Of a DNA stretch of 64,000 bases, positions 44,070-53,112 are shown in pieces. The first letter of the stretch is position 1, and each line of letters opens with the position of its first letter. Source of the stretch: CAYQNU01 sp964419055 (GTDB lineage: Bacteria > Bacteroidota > Bacteroidia > Flavobacteriales_D > Parvicellaceae); the NCBI GenBank assembly GCA_964419055.1, contig CAYQNU010000011.1, positions 1-64,000 of the forward strand, in the 5' to 3' direction. The notes beneath the pieces were generated by a model. The model did no database searches. It was not told the DNA's origin and saw nothing but the letters and a program-made list of their open reading frames with translations. The translations under genes and the position numbers were made by a program.

Positions 44070-46750
44070 GATTCGGGTTCTATTTCTTTTTTAGTTTGTA
44101 TGTTTAATTCGCTCAATTCAATATCTTCATCCTCGTCTATAACCAATAGAAACGGATCTTTAAACAATTTATTGGTTACCATTTTATCTAATGTCAATAA
44201 TAGACTGGGTAGTAAAATCAAGTTGGAAAGCATTGCTACAAAAAGTGTAACTGAAACAAGCAGTCCTAACGCTTGTGTTCCTCCAAAACTAGAGGCGGTA
44301 AATATAGAAAAACCAAAAAACAAAATGATGGAGGTATACATCATACTTACTCCCACTTCTTTGATGGAGTTTTGTATAGAAGTTTTTAAATTCCAACTTT
44401 GGTATTTTAATTCTTGTCGATATTTAGCTAAAAAGTGAATTGTGTCATCCACTGAAATACCAAATGCTATGCTAAATACCAAGATAGTAGATGGTTTTAA
44501 GGGTACCCCCATATAACCCATCAAACCACTGGTAAATATCAATGGAATTAGATTTGGAATTAGTGAAACAATTACCATACGCCAAGATTTGAATAAAAAT
44601 GCCATTAAAACAGCAATCAATGCAATAGCTGTTAACAAGGAAGTAATCAAGTTGTTTACCAAATAGGTTGTTCCTTTTGTGTAAGTAACTCCCGTTCCGG
44701 TTACAATATAAGTTAAATGAGATTGATTGACGATAGATTTAAGCGTTTTTTCAAATGCTGGTTCATTCTGAAATGATTTGATTATATCTTCGTCTAAAAA
44801 GGTAAACTCATCCACTGAATCCATTGTCAAGGCTAAGCTATCTTCTAATGCTGACAAAATCCAAGGAGATTTTTCATACAATTCAGCTAATAACAAATCT
44901 CTGTTTTCACCGGTAGTTTGAAAGATGGTATCAACAAAAAGTTTTTCGGCATGGATAACCTTATCGATTTTTACTTTAACTCGCGCTAATACAGCCTCCA
45001 TAGAATCAATACCAATATCTGCAATTTGAATGGTAATACGCGTTTTGTGGTGAGTGCTATCTAAAAAATTCCCCAAAAAATCATTCGATTTATTTTTCTG
45101 AGATAAGTCAAACGTATTTTTAAAATAAGCTGATTGCATAATGTTATATAAACCAGCTTCATCTCTAAGAACATATTTTTCAGGGTCACCATTACTGTAG
45201 GCCTGTGAGATATATTTTATACCATTTACCAAGGAAATAGATTTTGATAATTTGTCCTCTGTGGTCAAGGCTTGTTGAATATCATCTACGACTTTAATGT
45301 TTCTATAACTTTTATAGATGGTGTCAGTAGATTGCACAATGATTTCAAAAGGCATTACACCGTTCAATTCCTTCTCAAAATATTTCAAATCTTTTACAAC
45401 GGTATCACTTTTGGGTAAGTCATCGACTATATTTCCTGAAGTATAAATCTTTGTAATTCCATAAATACCGATACCTAAAATTAACACAGTTACGATATAT
45501 ACTCCTTTTCTATTGTTACCTGTGATGTTTAAAATCATGTCAATAAACCAATCCAAACGTTTGTTTTCTAAATGTTTTGTGTGACGTTCTTTTGGAGGAG
45601 CCATATAGCTGTAAATGATGGTAACTACCAAAATAGATAAGGCAAAAAGAGCAATTATATTAATAGAAGCAATGATACCAAACTCCTGCATCATAGTGCT
45701 ACTGGTAAGGAGAAATGTAGCAAATCCAAGGGCTGTCGTTACATTGGTCATTAAAGTTGCGTTTCCAACTTTTTTGATAACCATTACCAACGCTTTATTC
45801 TTGTTACGGTGTTTCAAGTATTCTTGTTGATACTTAGTAATTAAATAAACACAATTGGGTATACCAATTACAATTACCAATGGTGGCATTAATCCCATTA
45901 ATAAGGTAAGCTTGTAACCAAAGAGAGCAATGGTACCTAAGGTCCAAATAACACCAATAATTACGACTACCATAGATACCATAACCACCTTCATAGAACG
46001 GTAAAAGATGTACAACACTAAAGAAGTCACTAACAAAGCCAGACCAACAAATAATCCTAATTCACTTTGTACTTTGGTCATCGTAACCGAGCGTATGTAT
46101 GGTAGACCAGAAAATTTTAAATCTCCAAACGATTCCTTATATTTTTCAGCAATTCGTTCAATGTCAGGTACTAAATTTTTTCTACTTTTTGAATTAAAGA
46201 TTTTTTCATTAACAAAAATCATCATCAAATGAATTTTTGAATCCGATTTATAAAGCATGCCATCATAAAATGGCAAAGAATGAATCAACGATTCTATGCT
46301 GTCAACATTATTTTCCGTTAACTGCCCAACAGGCATTATGGGTTTTATTTCAAATTTTTTGGTTTCATTATTCTTAACTAAATTGAATAAATTAGCTTCA
46401 GAAAATACAGAATCTACACCATTGCCATACTGAAGTGGTTCGGTACCAATTATTGGAAGTTTAATAGCTTTAATTTCATCCCCTAAAGCTTTCCATTTGC
46501 TGAATTTATCTACACTATAAAAATCATCTACTTCGGTACCAATAACAATGACTAATCCATCTTGACCAAAATCTTTTCTAAATTGCTTGTATTCTAAGTT
46601 GGTTGTATCATCCTCTGGTAGAAGTTGGCCGAATTCATAAAGCATTTCAACTTTAGTGGCCTTATAACCCATAAAAACCGTGAAAACTACTAATGCAATT
46701 ATTAGATAAAGTTTGTTTCTAAGTATAAAAGAGGCGATTTTTTGCCACAT
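44066..46750 (-). CDS. MMPL/RND-family transporter (patched-like)
   Basis: The 894-residue protein has the RND layout twice over: a membrane helix (about 10-28), a large exported domain, a cluster of five helices (about 225-375), then helix 7 (about 413-432), a second exported domain and a final cluster (about 705-860) with FGISVDDTIHFLAKYR. This is the charged motif of the proton-relay helix. Members move lipids or hydrophobic compounds across the inner membrane, as HpnN does with hopanoids. The cargo is unknown. It is coupled to rfbA by a 4-base overlap, which may hint at envelope lipid or glycan work. Confidence 0.9.
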   Translation of the reverse strand: MWQKIASFILRNKLYLIIALVVFTVFMGYKATKVEMLYEFGQLLPEDDTTNLEYKQFRKDFGQDGLVIVIGTEVDDFYSVDKFSKWKALGDEIKAIKLPIIGTEPLQYGNGVDSVFSEANLFNLVKNNETKKFEIKPIMPVGQLTENNVDSIESLIHSLPFYDGMLYKSDSKIHLMMIFVNEKIFNSKSRKNLVPDIERIAEKYKESFGDLKFSGLPYIRSVTMTKVQSELGLFVGLALLVTSLVLYIFYRSMKVVMVSMVVVIIGVIWTLGTIALFGYKLTLLMGLMPPLVIVIGIPNCVYLITKYQQEYLKHRNKNKALVMVIKKVGNATLMTNVTTALGFATFLLTSSTMMQEFGIIASINIIALFALSILVVTIIYSYMAPPKERHTKHLENKRLDWFIDMILNITGNNRKGVYIVTVLILGIGIYGITKIYTSGNIVDDLPKSDTVVKDLKYFEKELNGVMPFEIIVQSTDTIYKSYRNIKVVDDIQQALTTEDKLSKSISLVNGIKYISQAYSNGDPEKYVLRDEAGLYNIMQSAYFKNTFDLSQKNKSNDFLGNFLDSTHHKTRITIQIADIGIDSMEAVLARVKVKIDKVIHAEKLFVDTIFQTTGENRDLLLAELYEKSPWILSALEDSLALTMDSVDEFTFLDEDIIKSFQNEPAFEKTLKSIVNQSHLTYIVTGTGVTYTKGTTYLVNNLITSLLTAIALIAVLMAFLFKSWRMVIVSLIPNLIPLIFTSGLMGYMGVPLKPSTILVFSIAFGISVDDTIHFLAKYRQELKYQSWNLKTSIQNSIKEVGVSMMYTSIILFFGFSIFTASSFGGTQALGLLVSVTLFVAMLSNLILLPSLLLTLDKMVTNKLFKDPFLLVIDEDEDIELSELNIQTKKEIEPES

Positions 46751-46988
46751 AAAAAAATGATAAATCCTACGTTAATGAATTATGAAAGGGCGAAATTACG
46801 AAATAAGATTTAAGACCACTGATAGTTTTTTGTTTTTTTGATAAATTAACGCATCAAATGATAATGATTAAGGTTGTTTCTTTTGTTTTGTCTCGAAATA
46901 TCAGGTAATTATTTGAAATGTACCCTTAGTTAAAGAAATATTGTGTAAAACTCTTACTAATTAAATAAATTAATGATGGAGAATCGCT

Positions 46989-46996
46989 TAATTTTG
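46989..46996 (+). promoter_or_regulatory. -7 promoter element of the lipoprotein gene
   Basis: TAATTTTG matches TAnnTTTG exactly, 29 bases before the ATG at 47026. The rest of 46751-47025 shows no gene. Confidence 0.5.
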
Positions 46997-47025
46997 AAAT
47001 TACTTTCAAAAATTAAATTTAAATT

Positions 47026-48015
47026 ATGAAAACATACCTGCTAAATGGTTTGTCTTATTGTTTGTTGATGTGGTTTTTTATTTCTTGTGGGAATGAATCT
47101 GATAATAGCTCAAAAAAAGAAAATTCTCAAAACACTCCAATTGACAGCCTTGCTCCAGTAGATACCTTACTTTTGGATTCAATTAATGACAGTTTAATCC
47201 AAGTGGATATTACGAAGGTTCAATTTTTCATGCCAGAGGAAGTTGCTGTATTAAAGCAGTTTTCAACGGATAGTGTCATATTTTTTATGGATTATCACTT
47301 GGTAAACTATTTTGAAGCTACACAAGATACTTTGTTGATTCAAAACTTTAATAATCTGACTCAGATATTTAGAATTTTTGCTATTAACATTATTGATTCT
47401 CCCAAATCTCAACTGTCTGTCGATGGTTTCGCATATCCTGATAATATGAAATCGTCTCTTAGTTTTTTACAAGACGCAACCCCCTTTATTATTCACACAT
47501 GTGTAGCAGAATGTACGGAATATGGAATTGATTTTGATTTGGCAAATATGGCAAAACAAGCTGCTAAAACGAATGGCAAACTGGATGATGAATATTTTGA
47601 ATTGTTGGCAATGGCCAACGAAATCAATTTCAGTTTATCTAATGATTTTAAATCTTGGTTTATGCAAATGTGGGATTATGGCGGAGGTTCGCTGCTTGGG
47701 AATAAATCGATTTATAACTTTTTGAAAAAATCCAAGCAGTTTGAAACAAAGTACATGAAAATAGATAATGTATTAGAAGAGCTCAAATTGGACGCTTATG
47801 AAACCGCTATGCATGGCGTTTATATGAAAACACCTATTGCCATTTTGGAAGAAATTAAAATGATGGTCAACGAAAATTTAGTCACTCCCGAACAAGCAAT
47901 TAACTTAAATCAATTGGCTAATTTAATTAAATCAAATGCTACCAATTGCCCTGTTTGCTTATTCAAAGAGTTGCAAGTGAGTTGCGAGACCGGAAATTGT
48001 AATTACGGTGGATAA
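47026..48015 (+). CDS. Hypothetical lipoprotein with C-terminal cysteine cluster
   Basis: The 329-residue protein has a lipoprotein signal (hydrophobic stretch followed by FFISCG, so Cys about 21 is lipidated). A low-complexity Ser/Asn/Asp linker follows, then a helical body with no recognised domain. The end is cysteine-rich: NCPVCLFKELQVSCETGNC, with two more cysteines in HTCVAEC near 147-151. Anchoring is probably in the outer or inner membrane facing the periplasm. The radical SAM gene starts 77 bases downstream on the same strand. Confidence 0.7.
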   Translation: MKTYLLNGLSYCLLMWFFISCGNESDNSSKKENSQNTPIDSLAPVDTLLLDSINDSLIQVDITKVQFFMPEEVAVLKQFSTDSVIFFMDYHLVNYFEATQDTLLIQNFNNLTQIFRIFAINIIDSPKSQLSVDGFAYPDNMKSSLSFLQDATPFIIHTCVAECTEYGIDFDLANMAKQAAKTNGKLDDEYFELLAMANEINFSLSNDFKSWFMQMWDYGGGSLLGNKSIYNFLKKSKQFETKYMKIDNVLEELKLDAYETAMHGVYMKTPIAILEEIKMMVNENLVTPEQAINLNQLANLIKSNATNCPVCLFKELQVSCETGNCNYGG

Positions 48016-48092
48016 AAGACTTATCTAATGTAAATGCTAAATAATCTTGTTAGCTTAAAATAAATTGAATGATTCCATAGAAAATTAGTGCA

Positions 48093-50285
48093 TTGAAAGA
48101 CATTTTACTCATAACGCCACCCTTTACTCAATTAAATACTCCGTATCCAGCAACCGCCTATTTAAAAGGTTTCTTGAATACTAAAGGTTATTCTAGTTAT
48201 CAAATGGATTTAGGTATTGAAGTGATTTTGGCATTATTTTCAAAAAAGGGGTTGGAGGATTTGTTTAATGTATCTTCAAAAAAGATAACTGAGTCATCTG
48301 AGAATGCTCAAAGAATTTATTCTTTAAGGGAGGAATATTGTAAAGTGATTAACCCTACTATATTGTTTTTACAAGGGAAATTACCATCCTTGGCACGTCA
48401 AATATGTACAGGTAATTTCTTGCCCGAAGCATCACGTTTTCATCAATTAGCTGATTTCGATTGGGCATTTGGTACTATGGGGATGCAAGATAAAGCCAAA
48501 CATTTAGCGACACTTTTTTTAGAAGATTTATCTGATTTTATTGTAGAATGTGTTGATGATCATTTCGGTTTTAGTAGATATGCTGAAAGATTAGGTAAAA
48601 GTCCTTCGTCTTTTGATGAGCTTTATAATACACTGAAAAAACAGTCTACCTATATTGATGAAATTTCTTGGAATATTTTGAAGGAAAAGATTGTAAATAA
48701 TTCACCAAAATTGGTTTGTTTTTCCATTCCATTTCCGGGTAATTTATACAGTGCTTTTAGAAGTGCACAATTCATAAAATGTCATTTTCCAGCAATAAAA
48801 ATAGCTTTTGGAGGGGGGTATGCTAATACTGAGTTAAGGTCAGTAAATGACGTTCTTGTATTTGAATTTTTTGATTTCATAACATTAGATGATGGTGAAC
48901 TGCCTATTGAATTGATTTCCCATAATGTGTTGAATAATATAGATTTAGATAATTGTGATTTTAAACGAACTTTTCGTTTAATAAAAGGTAAAGTGACCTA
49001 TCTGAATACCTCAAAAAAACTGGATTATAAACAAAGTGAAGTGGGTACACCAGATTACGAAGATTTACTTTTGGATCAATACATTTCTGTTATTGAAGTT
49101 ACCAATCCCATGCATAGTTTGTGGAGTGATGGAAGGTGGAATAAATTAACTATGGCTCATGGATGTTATTGGGGTAAATGTACCTTTTGTGATGTTTCAT
49201 TGGATTATATCAAAATTTATGAGCCTGTGGCGGCTAAATTGCTGGTTGATAGAGTGGAAGAATTGATAGCGCAAACAGGAGAAACAGGATTTCATTTTGT
49301 TGATGAAGCCGCCCCACCTTCGTTGATGAAAGCATTTGCTTTGGAACTAATTAAAAGACAAGTCATCATAACTTGGTGGACGAATATACGTTTTGAAAAG
49401 AATTTTACCCAAGATATTTGTTATGTATTGGCAGCTTCAGGTTGCATAGCCGTTTCGGGAGGTTTAGAAGTAGCGTCTGACCGTTTGTTGGCGCTAATCG
49501 ATAAAGGAGTTACTGTGGAGCAGGTTGCTCAAGTAACTCGAAACTTTACCAATTCTGGTATTATGGTTCACGCTTATTTGATGTATGGTTATCCGACACA
49601 AACTATTCAAGAAACGATTGATAGTTTAGAAATGGTAAGGCAATTGTTTCAAGAGGGTGTGTTACAATCTGGATTTTGGCATCAGTTTGCCCTTACAGCT
49701 CATAGTCCAATTGGATTGAATCCAGAAGAATTTGGGGTAATTCCAAAAAAAGTAACTAGTACTTTTGCTCATAATGATCTTGACTTTGAGGATAAAACTG
49801 GAATTGATCACAATCAATTTAGTTTTGGATTGAAAAAGTCATTATATAACTATATGCACAGTATTGGTTTTGAAAATTCCTTACAAAGTTGGTTCGATTT
49901 CCCTATACCTAAAACTACCATACCAGATGATTATATATTGAAATGTATTGAAAAAGAAGCTTTTCGTGAATTAAAATCTTCCTCTAAAGTATATTGGTTG
50001 GGTTCTTTACCGAAAGTTACAAAGTATGATGTGGTTCAAAATAAACAAAAGGTAAGGTACATAAAGCTTACTTTTGAGGACAAAAGAGAAACATTTGAAT
50101 TACATGTGACGGAAAACGTGGGTGATTTTTTAATACATATTTTACCAAAATTATCACCTAAAAACGACATCAATGTAACTTTTGGAGCCTTCAAAAACGG
50201 TTTTGAGCCAATCGGGAATTTTGAATTATTTTGGAATTCTGAAACGGTTGAAACGTTAAGAGAAAATGGTTTACTTGTATTGTAG
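48093..50285 (+). CDS. B12-binding-type radical SAM protein
   Basis: A 730-residue protein. The N-terminal half (about 1-290) is a cobalamin-binding-type Rossmann domain (ILLITPPFTQLNTPYPA at the start, IAFGGGYANTELR and LDDGELPIELI later). The radical SAM core spans about 345-560. The cluster cysteines are C358, C363 and C366 in HGCYWGKCTFCD, a CX4CX2C spacing rather than the usual CX3CX2C. GGLEVASDRLL and MYGYPTQT are further core motifs. The C-terminal 150 residues are unassigned. The start must be the TTG at 48093: the only near upstream start runs into a stop. The substrate is unknown. Confidence 0.85.
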   Translation: MKDILLITPPFTQLNTPYPATAYLKGFLNTKGYSSYQMDLGIEVILALFSKKGLEDLFNVSSKKITESSENAQRIYSLREEYCKVINPTILFLQGKLPSLARQICTGNFLPEASRFHQLADFDWAFGTMGMQDKAKHLATLFLEDLSDFIVECVDDHFGFSRYAERLGKSPSSFDELYNTLKKQSTYIDEISWNILKEKIVNNSPKLVCFSIPFPGNLYSAFRSAQFIKCHFPAIKIAFGGGYANTELRSVNDVLVFEFFDFITLDDGELPIELISHNVLNNIDLDNCDFKRTFRLIKGKVTYLNTSKKLDYKQSEVGTPDYEDLLLDQYISVIEVTNPMHSLWSDGRWNKLTMAHGCYWGKCTFCDVSLDYIKIYEPVAAKLLVDRVEELIAQTGETGFHFVDEAAPPSLMKAFALELIKRQVIITWWTNIRFEKNFTQDICYVLAASGCIAVSGGLEVASDRLLALIDKGVTVEQVAQVTRNFTNSGIMVHAYLMYGYPTQTIQETIDSLEMVRQLFQEGVLQSGFWHQFALTAHSPIGLNPEEFGVIPKKVTSTFAHNDLDFEDKTGIDHNQFSFGLKKSLYNYMHSIGFENSLQSWFDFPIPKTTIPDDYILKCIEKEAFRELKSSSKVYWLGSLPKVTKYDVVQNKQKVRYIKLTFEDKRETFELHVTENVGDFLIHILPKLSPKNDINVTFGAFKNGFEPIGNFELFWNSETVETLRENGLLVL

Positions 50286-50295
50286 GGACATTAAT

Positions 50296-51273
50296 TTATT
50301 CGTTTTCTGAATTACGCATTTGAATAATTACATTCCCAATTTTTTGTCCTGTTTCAACATATTTGTATGCTTCGACAATTTGATGCAATGAATAGGTTCT
50401 ATCGATTACAGGTTTGAATGAACCTGTTTCAACTGAATTTTTTAAATAACTCACTATTTCATTATTGATAGTTGGGATGGGGAATAAAACTTTTTTTCTT
50501 CCAAATAAAGGCGTTATCAAAGCCAAAAATGGATTTTGACTAAATGGGCCTAATTCAGTTGACATGTAAATGCCCTTTTTAGTCAATAATGGTTTACATT
50601 TGCCAAAAGTACTTTTTCCAACAGCATCAAAAATTATATCAAATTTAGAATTGATTTGGGTAAAATCTTCCTTAAAATAATCAATTACAACATCCGCTCC
50701 TAACGAACGCACTAATTCCACATTTTTAGTATCGGTAACCACCGTGACAGAAGCGCCTAATTGTTTCACCAGTTGAATGGCAGCCGATCCTATCGCACCA
50801 GTACCACCATTAATCAAAACATATTGATTTCGTGTAATTTTTGCTGCTCTAATATTGCTTAACGCATAGTGAGATCCTTCTAAAATAGCCGCAGAGTGTG
50901 CCAAAGAACAATTCTTTGGAATAGTATCCAAGGCGTCATTTTCATTTCGAATGACAAATTCAGCATGTCCACCAAATGTTTTATCATTGAATCCAAAAAT
51001 TAAATCACCTTTTTTAAAACGCGTAACACTGGGTCCAATCTCTATAACTTCACCTGAAAATTCACATCCTAAGGTAGTATATTTGGGCTTGAATAAGCCA
51101 CTCCAAAACCTTGATATGAAATATTCTGCACTTCTAAAACCACAATCGGTTCTATTTACAGTAGAAGCAAAAACCTTTATTAAAAGCTCATTATTACTTG
51201 GGGTTGGAACGGTAACTTCTTTTATCGTTACTACTTCGGGAGGTCCATATTTTAAATGAATGGCAGCTTTCAT
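50296..51273 (-). CDS. Zinc-independent MDR-family quinone oxidoreductase/alcohol dehydrogenase
   Basis: The 325-residue protein starts MKAAIHLKYGPPEV and has the GroES-like half with GCEFSGEVIEIGPSV and KGDLIFGF, then the NADPH-binding half with VLINGGTGAIGSAAIQLVKQLGASVTVVTDT. The structural and catalytic zinc ligands of classical alcohol dehydrogenases are missing, pointing to the quinone or enone reductase branch. It reduces activated double bonds in many relatives. Its stop lies 10 bases from the stop of the convergent radical SAM gene. Confidence 0.88.
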   Translation of the reverse strand: MKAAIHLKYGPPEVVTIKEVTVPTPSNNELLIKVFASTVNRTDCGFRSAEYFISRFWSGLFKPKYTTLGCEFSGEVIEIGPSVTRFKKGDLIFGFNDKTFGGHAEFVIRNENDALDTIPKNCSLAHSAAILEGSHYALSNIRAAKITRNQYVLINGGTGAIGSAAIQLVKQLGASVTVVTDTKNVELVRSLGADVVIDYFKEDFTQINSKFDIIFDAVGKSTFGKCKPLLTKKGIYMSTELGPFSQNPFLALITPLFGRKKVLFPIPTINNEIVSYLKNSVETGSFKPVIDRTYSLHQIVEAYKYVETGQKIGNVIIQMRNSENE

Positions 51274-51341
51274 AAGTTAGGTTAGATACGCTTAAGACGA
51301 TTAAGTCGTATTAAAGTTACAAGAACCAAATTTCAATTGAA

Positions 51342-51851
51342 TTAATTCACTTCTTCTTGCTTTTCAATAATTGCAATAGATTTTTGTAAAAGTAAGGTGT
51401 TGGGTATGGTTATGATTTCACCATTAGTGGATTTCAAATGAAGGAAGAAGTAGGTAAGGTCAGAGATTTCGCCTTCGAAAGGAAAATCTTTATCCAATAC
51501 TTTAATTTGGTCACCAATTTTGAGTGGATGATTAAAGAAAAGTATAATTCCTGATGTAATATTAGCTAGAAGTGACCACTGGGCAAAAAACGCAACACCC
51601 AAGGCCGTTAATACGGTTCCAGCAAAAACAATAATCTCGCTTTGACCAACACCCCATACTGCAGCAATAATAGTTACAGCAGTTATGGATAATAGAAGTT
51701 GCATAGCTTTTACAATAATTTTTCTTCGGGCTCTTTGTAAATGGATGTTTTTTAACGTGTTATTAATAGCCGTTTTGGTCATAAAAAACAAGAAAAGATA
51801 TATTGCCAAAATTATAGCAGTTTCAAGAAGGCGTAATTCTGTTGTACTCAT
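51342..51851 (-). CDS. Short MscS-family mechanosensitive channel
   Basis: The 169-residue protein keeps three membrane helices (about 8-28, 47-66, 74-95) and the MscS beta domain with LGVAFFAQWSLLANITSGIILFF (pore helix region) and PLKIGDQIKVLD. It ends about where the beta domain does, lacking the large C-terminal domain of E. coli MscS (286). Such minimal forms are common in Bacteroidota and may still release solutes on osmotic downshift. Confidence 0.85.
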   Translation of the reverse strand: MSTTELRLLETAIILAIYLFLFFMTKTAINNTLKNIHLQRARRKIIVKAMQLLLSITAVTIIAAVWGVGQSEIIVFAGTVLTALGVAFFAQWSLLANITSGIILFFNHPLKIGDQIKVLDKDFPFEGEISDLTYFFLHLKSTNGEIITIPNTLLLQKSIAIIEKQEEVN

Positions 51852-52060
51852 TAGTGATGATTTTTGAGATAGATGTTATTTCTAAATAGCAAAAATATAG
51901 AATAACTTGTCCGAAAAGACAATTCAAGGATTGAAAATTTCAACTAATGATACCAATTGTTTCATTTGTATTTATTTCTTGATTAATAGAACGCCTGATA
52001 TGTTTTCAATAATCATTTAAATACTTCAATAAATCCTATTACTAGATTTTAAATTCTATA

Positions 52061-52068
52061 TATCTTTG
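52061..52068 (+). promoter_or_regulatory. -7 promoter element of ubiE
   Basis: TATCTTTG matches TAnnTTTG exactly and ends 4 bases before the ATG at 52073, so the mRNA should be leaderless. Confidence 0.65.
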
Positions 52069-52072
52069 CAAA

Positions 52073-52804
52073 ATGGGAACAAAAGTAACGCCTTACAAAG
52101 CTTCTGATAAAAGCAAAAAAGAACAAGTTGCAGATATGTTTGATAACATTTCGCATCGCTATGATTTCTTGAATCATTTTCTTTCTTTAGGAATAGATAA
52201 ATCGTGGAGAAGAAAAGCAGTAAAAATGATTGCTTCAGTAAACCCCAAAAAGATTTTAGATATTGCCACTGGTACAGGAGATTTTGCTATTGCTTCACTA
52301 AAACTAAAGCCCAATGAAATTATAGGTGTAGATATATCCAATGGGATGTTGGATATGGGAAGGGAAAAAATGAAAAAAAAGGGGTATGATAAAGTAATTA
52401 CATTGACCTATGGTGATAGTGAATCAATGCCTTTTGAAACAAACTCTTTTGACGCCATAACAGTTGGTTTTGGAGTTAGAAATTTTGAGAACCTCGAAAA
52501 AGGATTGGGTGAAATGTTGCGCGTGTTGAAACCTAATGGCAAAGCAGCCATATTAGAGTTTTCAAAACCAAGAAAATTTCCAATTAAGCAAAGTTTTAAG
52601 TTTTATTCAAAATATATAATACCTAGATTGGGAAAATCTATTTCAAAGGATGAAGCGGCTTATGCTTATTTACCTGAATCGGTAGAAGCTTTTCCGGAGG
52701 GACAAGCTTTTGTAGATATCTTATCAAAAGTTGGGTTCAAAAACATTACTCGAAAAGAAGTTTCGGGAGGAATAGCTACTATTTATTTGGGTGAGAAATT
52801 ATAA
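52073..52804 (+). CDS. ubiE: Demethylmenaquinone methyltransferase
   Basis: The enzyme methylates demethylmenaquinone with SAM in the last step of menaquinone synthesis; menaquinone is the usual quinone of this phylum, so menG is an equal symbol. The 243-residue protein shows VADMFDNISHRYDFLNHFLSLGIDKSWRRKAV, ILDIATGTGDFAI (SAM loop), VDISNGML, ITVGFGVRNFENLEKGLGEMLRVLKPNG and the conserved end GGIATIYLGEKL. Length is normal. It has its own near-leaderless promoter. Confidence 0.95.
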   Translation: MGTKVTPYKASDKSKKEQVADMFDNISHRYDFLNHFLSLGIDKSWRRKAVKMIASVNPKKILDIATGTGDFAIASLKLKPNEIIGVDISNGMLDMGREKMKKKGYDKVITLTYGDSESMPFETNSFDAITVGFGVRNFENLEKGLGEMLRVLKPNGKAAILEFSKPRKFPIKQSFKFYSKYIIPRLGKSISKDEAAYAYLPESVEAFPEGQAFVDILSKVGFKNITRKEVSGGIATIYLGEKL

Positions 52805-52916
52805 ATGTAACAATTTAGCAATTTTTTAATGTATCAATTCTCAATTATCCTTTCTGTTACCGAACTTCGATTGCTTTTGTCACCGAACTTTACAAAGTTG
52901 AGACTAACATTCCAAA

Positions 52917-53069
52917 ATCGTTTATCGTTAGTAGAAAAATCGTTTGTCTTTTTTAGACAAAAAGATTCAAGATTTCAAGACAAAAGACAGAAAGTAAATT
53001 TGTATTTTTGCCGAATCAACTTTTAATAATTTCATATCGTTTATCGATAGTCGAAAAATCGTTTGTCTT
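52917..53069. repeat. Pair of 34-bp direct repeats
   Basis: Copies at 52917-52950 and 53036-53069 share ATCGTTTATCG, AGT, GAAAAATCG and TTTGTCTT with two mismatches, 119 bp apart. The downstream copy lies in the leader of the KdnB-like gene. Confidence 0.85.
52995..53010 (+). promoter_or_regulatory. Two tandem -7 elements before the KdnB-like gene
   Basis: TAAATTTG (52995-53002) and TATTTTTG (53003-53010) both match TAnnTTTG and adjoin directly. Either would give a leader of about 100 bases. Confidence 0.5.
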
Positions 53070-53080
53070 CTGTCTTATAT

Positions 53081-53101
53081 CTAGCGTGTAGTATCTAAAA
53101 T
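53081..53101. repeat. Diverged three-copy CTAGnnT heptad run
   Basis: CTAGCGT, GTAGTAT and CTAAAAT in phase, followed by CTT, as at the end of the array at 40921-40976. Confidence 0.65.
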
Positions 53102-53112
53102 CTTAAGAAAAA

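Larger units (their letters stand above)
52805..53112. other. Repeat-bearing intergenic region upstream of the KdnB-like gene
   Basis: This 308-base stretch has no convincing gene. It holds two copies of a 34-bp repeat (52917-52950 and 53036-53069), two tandem -7 elements and a diverged CTAGnnT heptad run (53081-53101). Confidence 0.7.
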
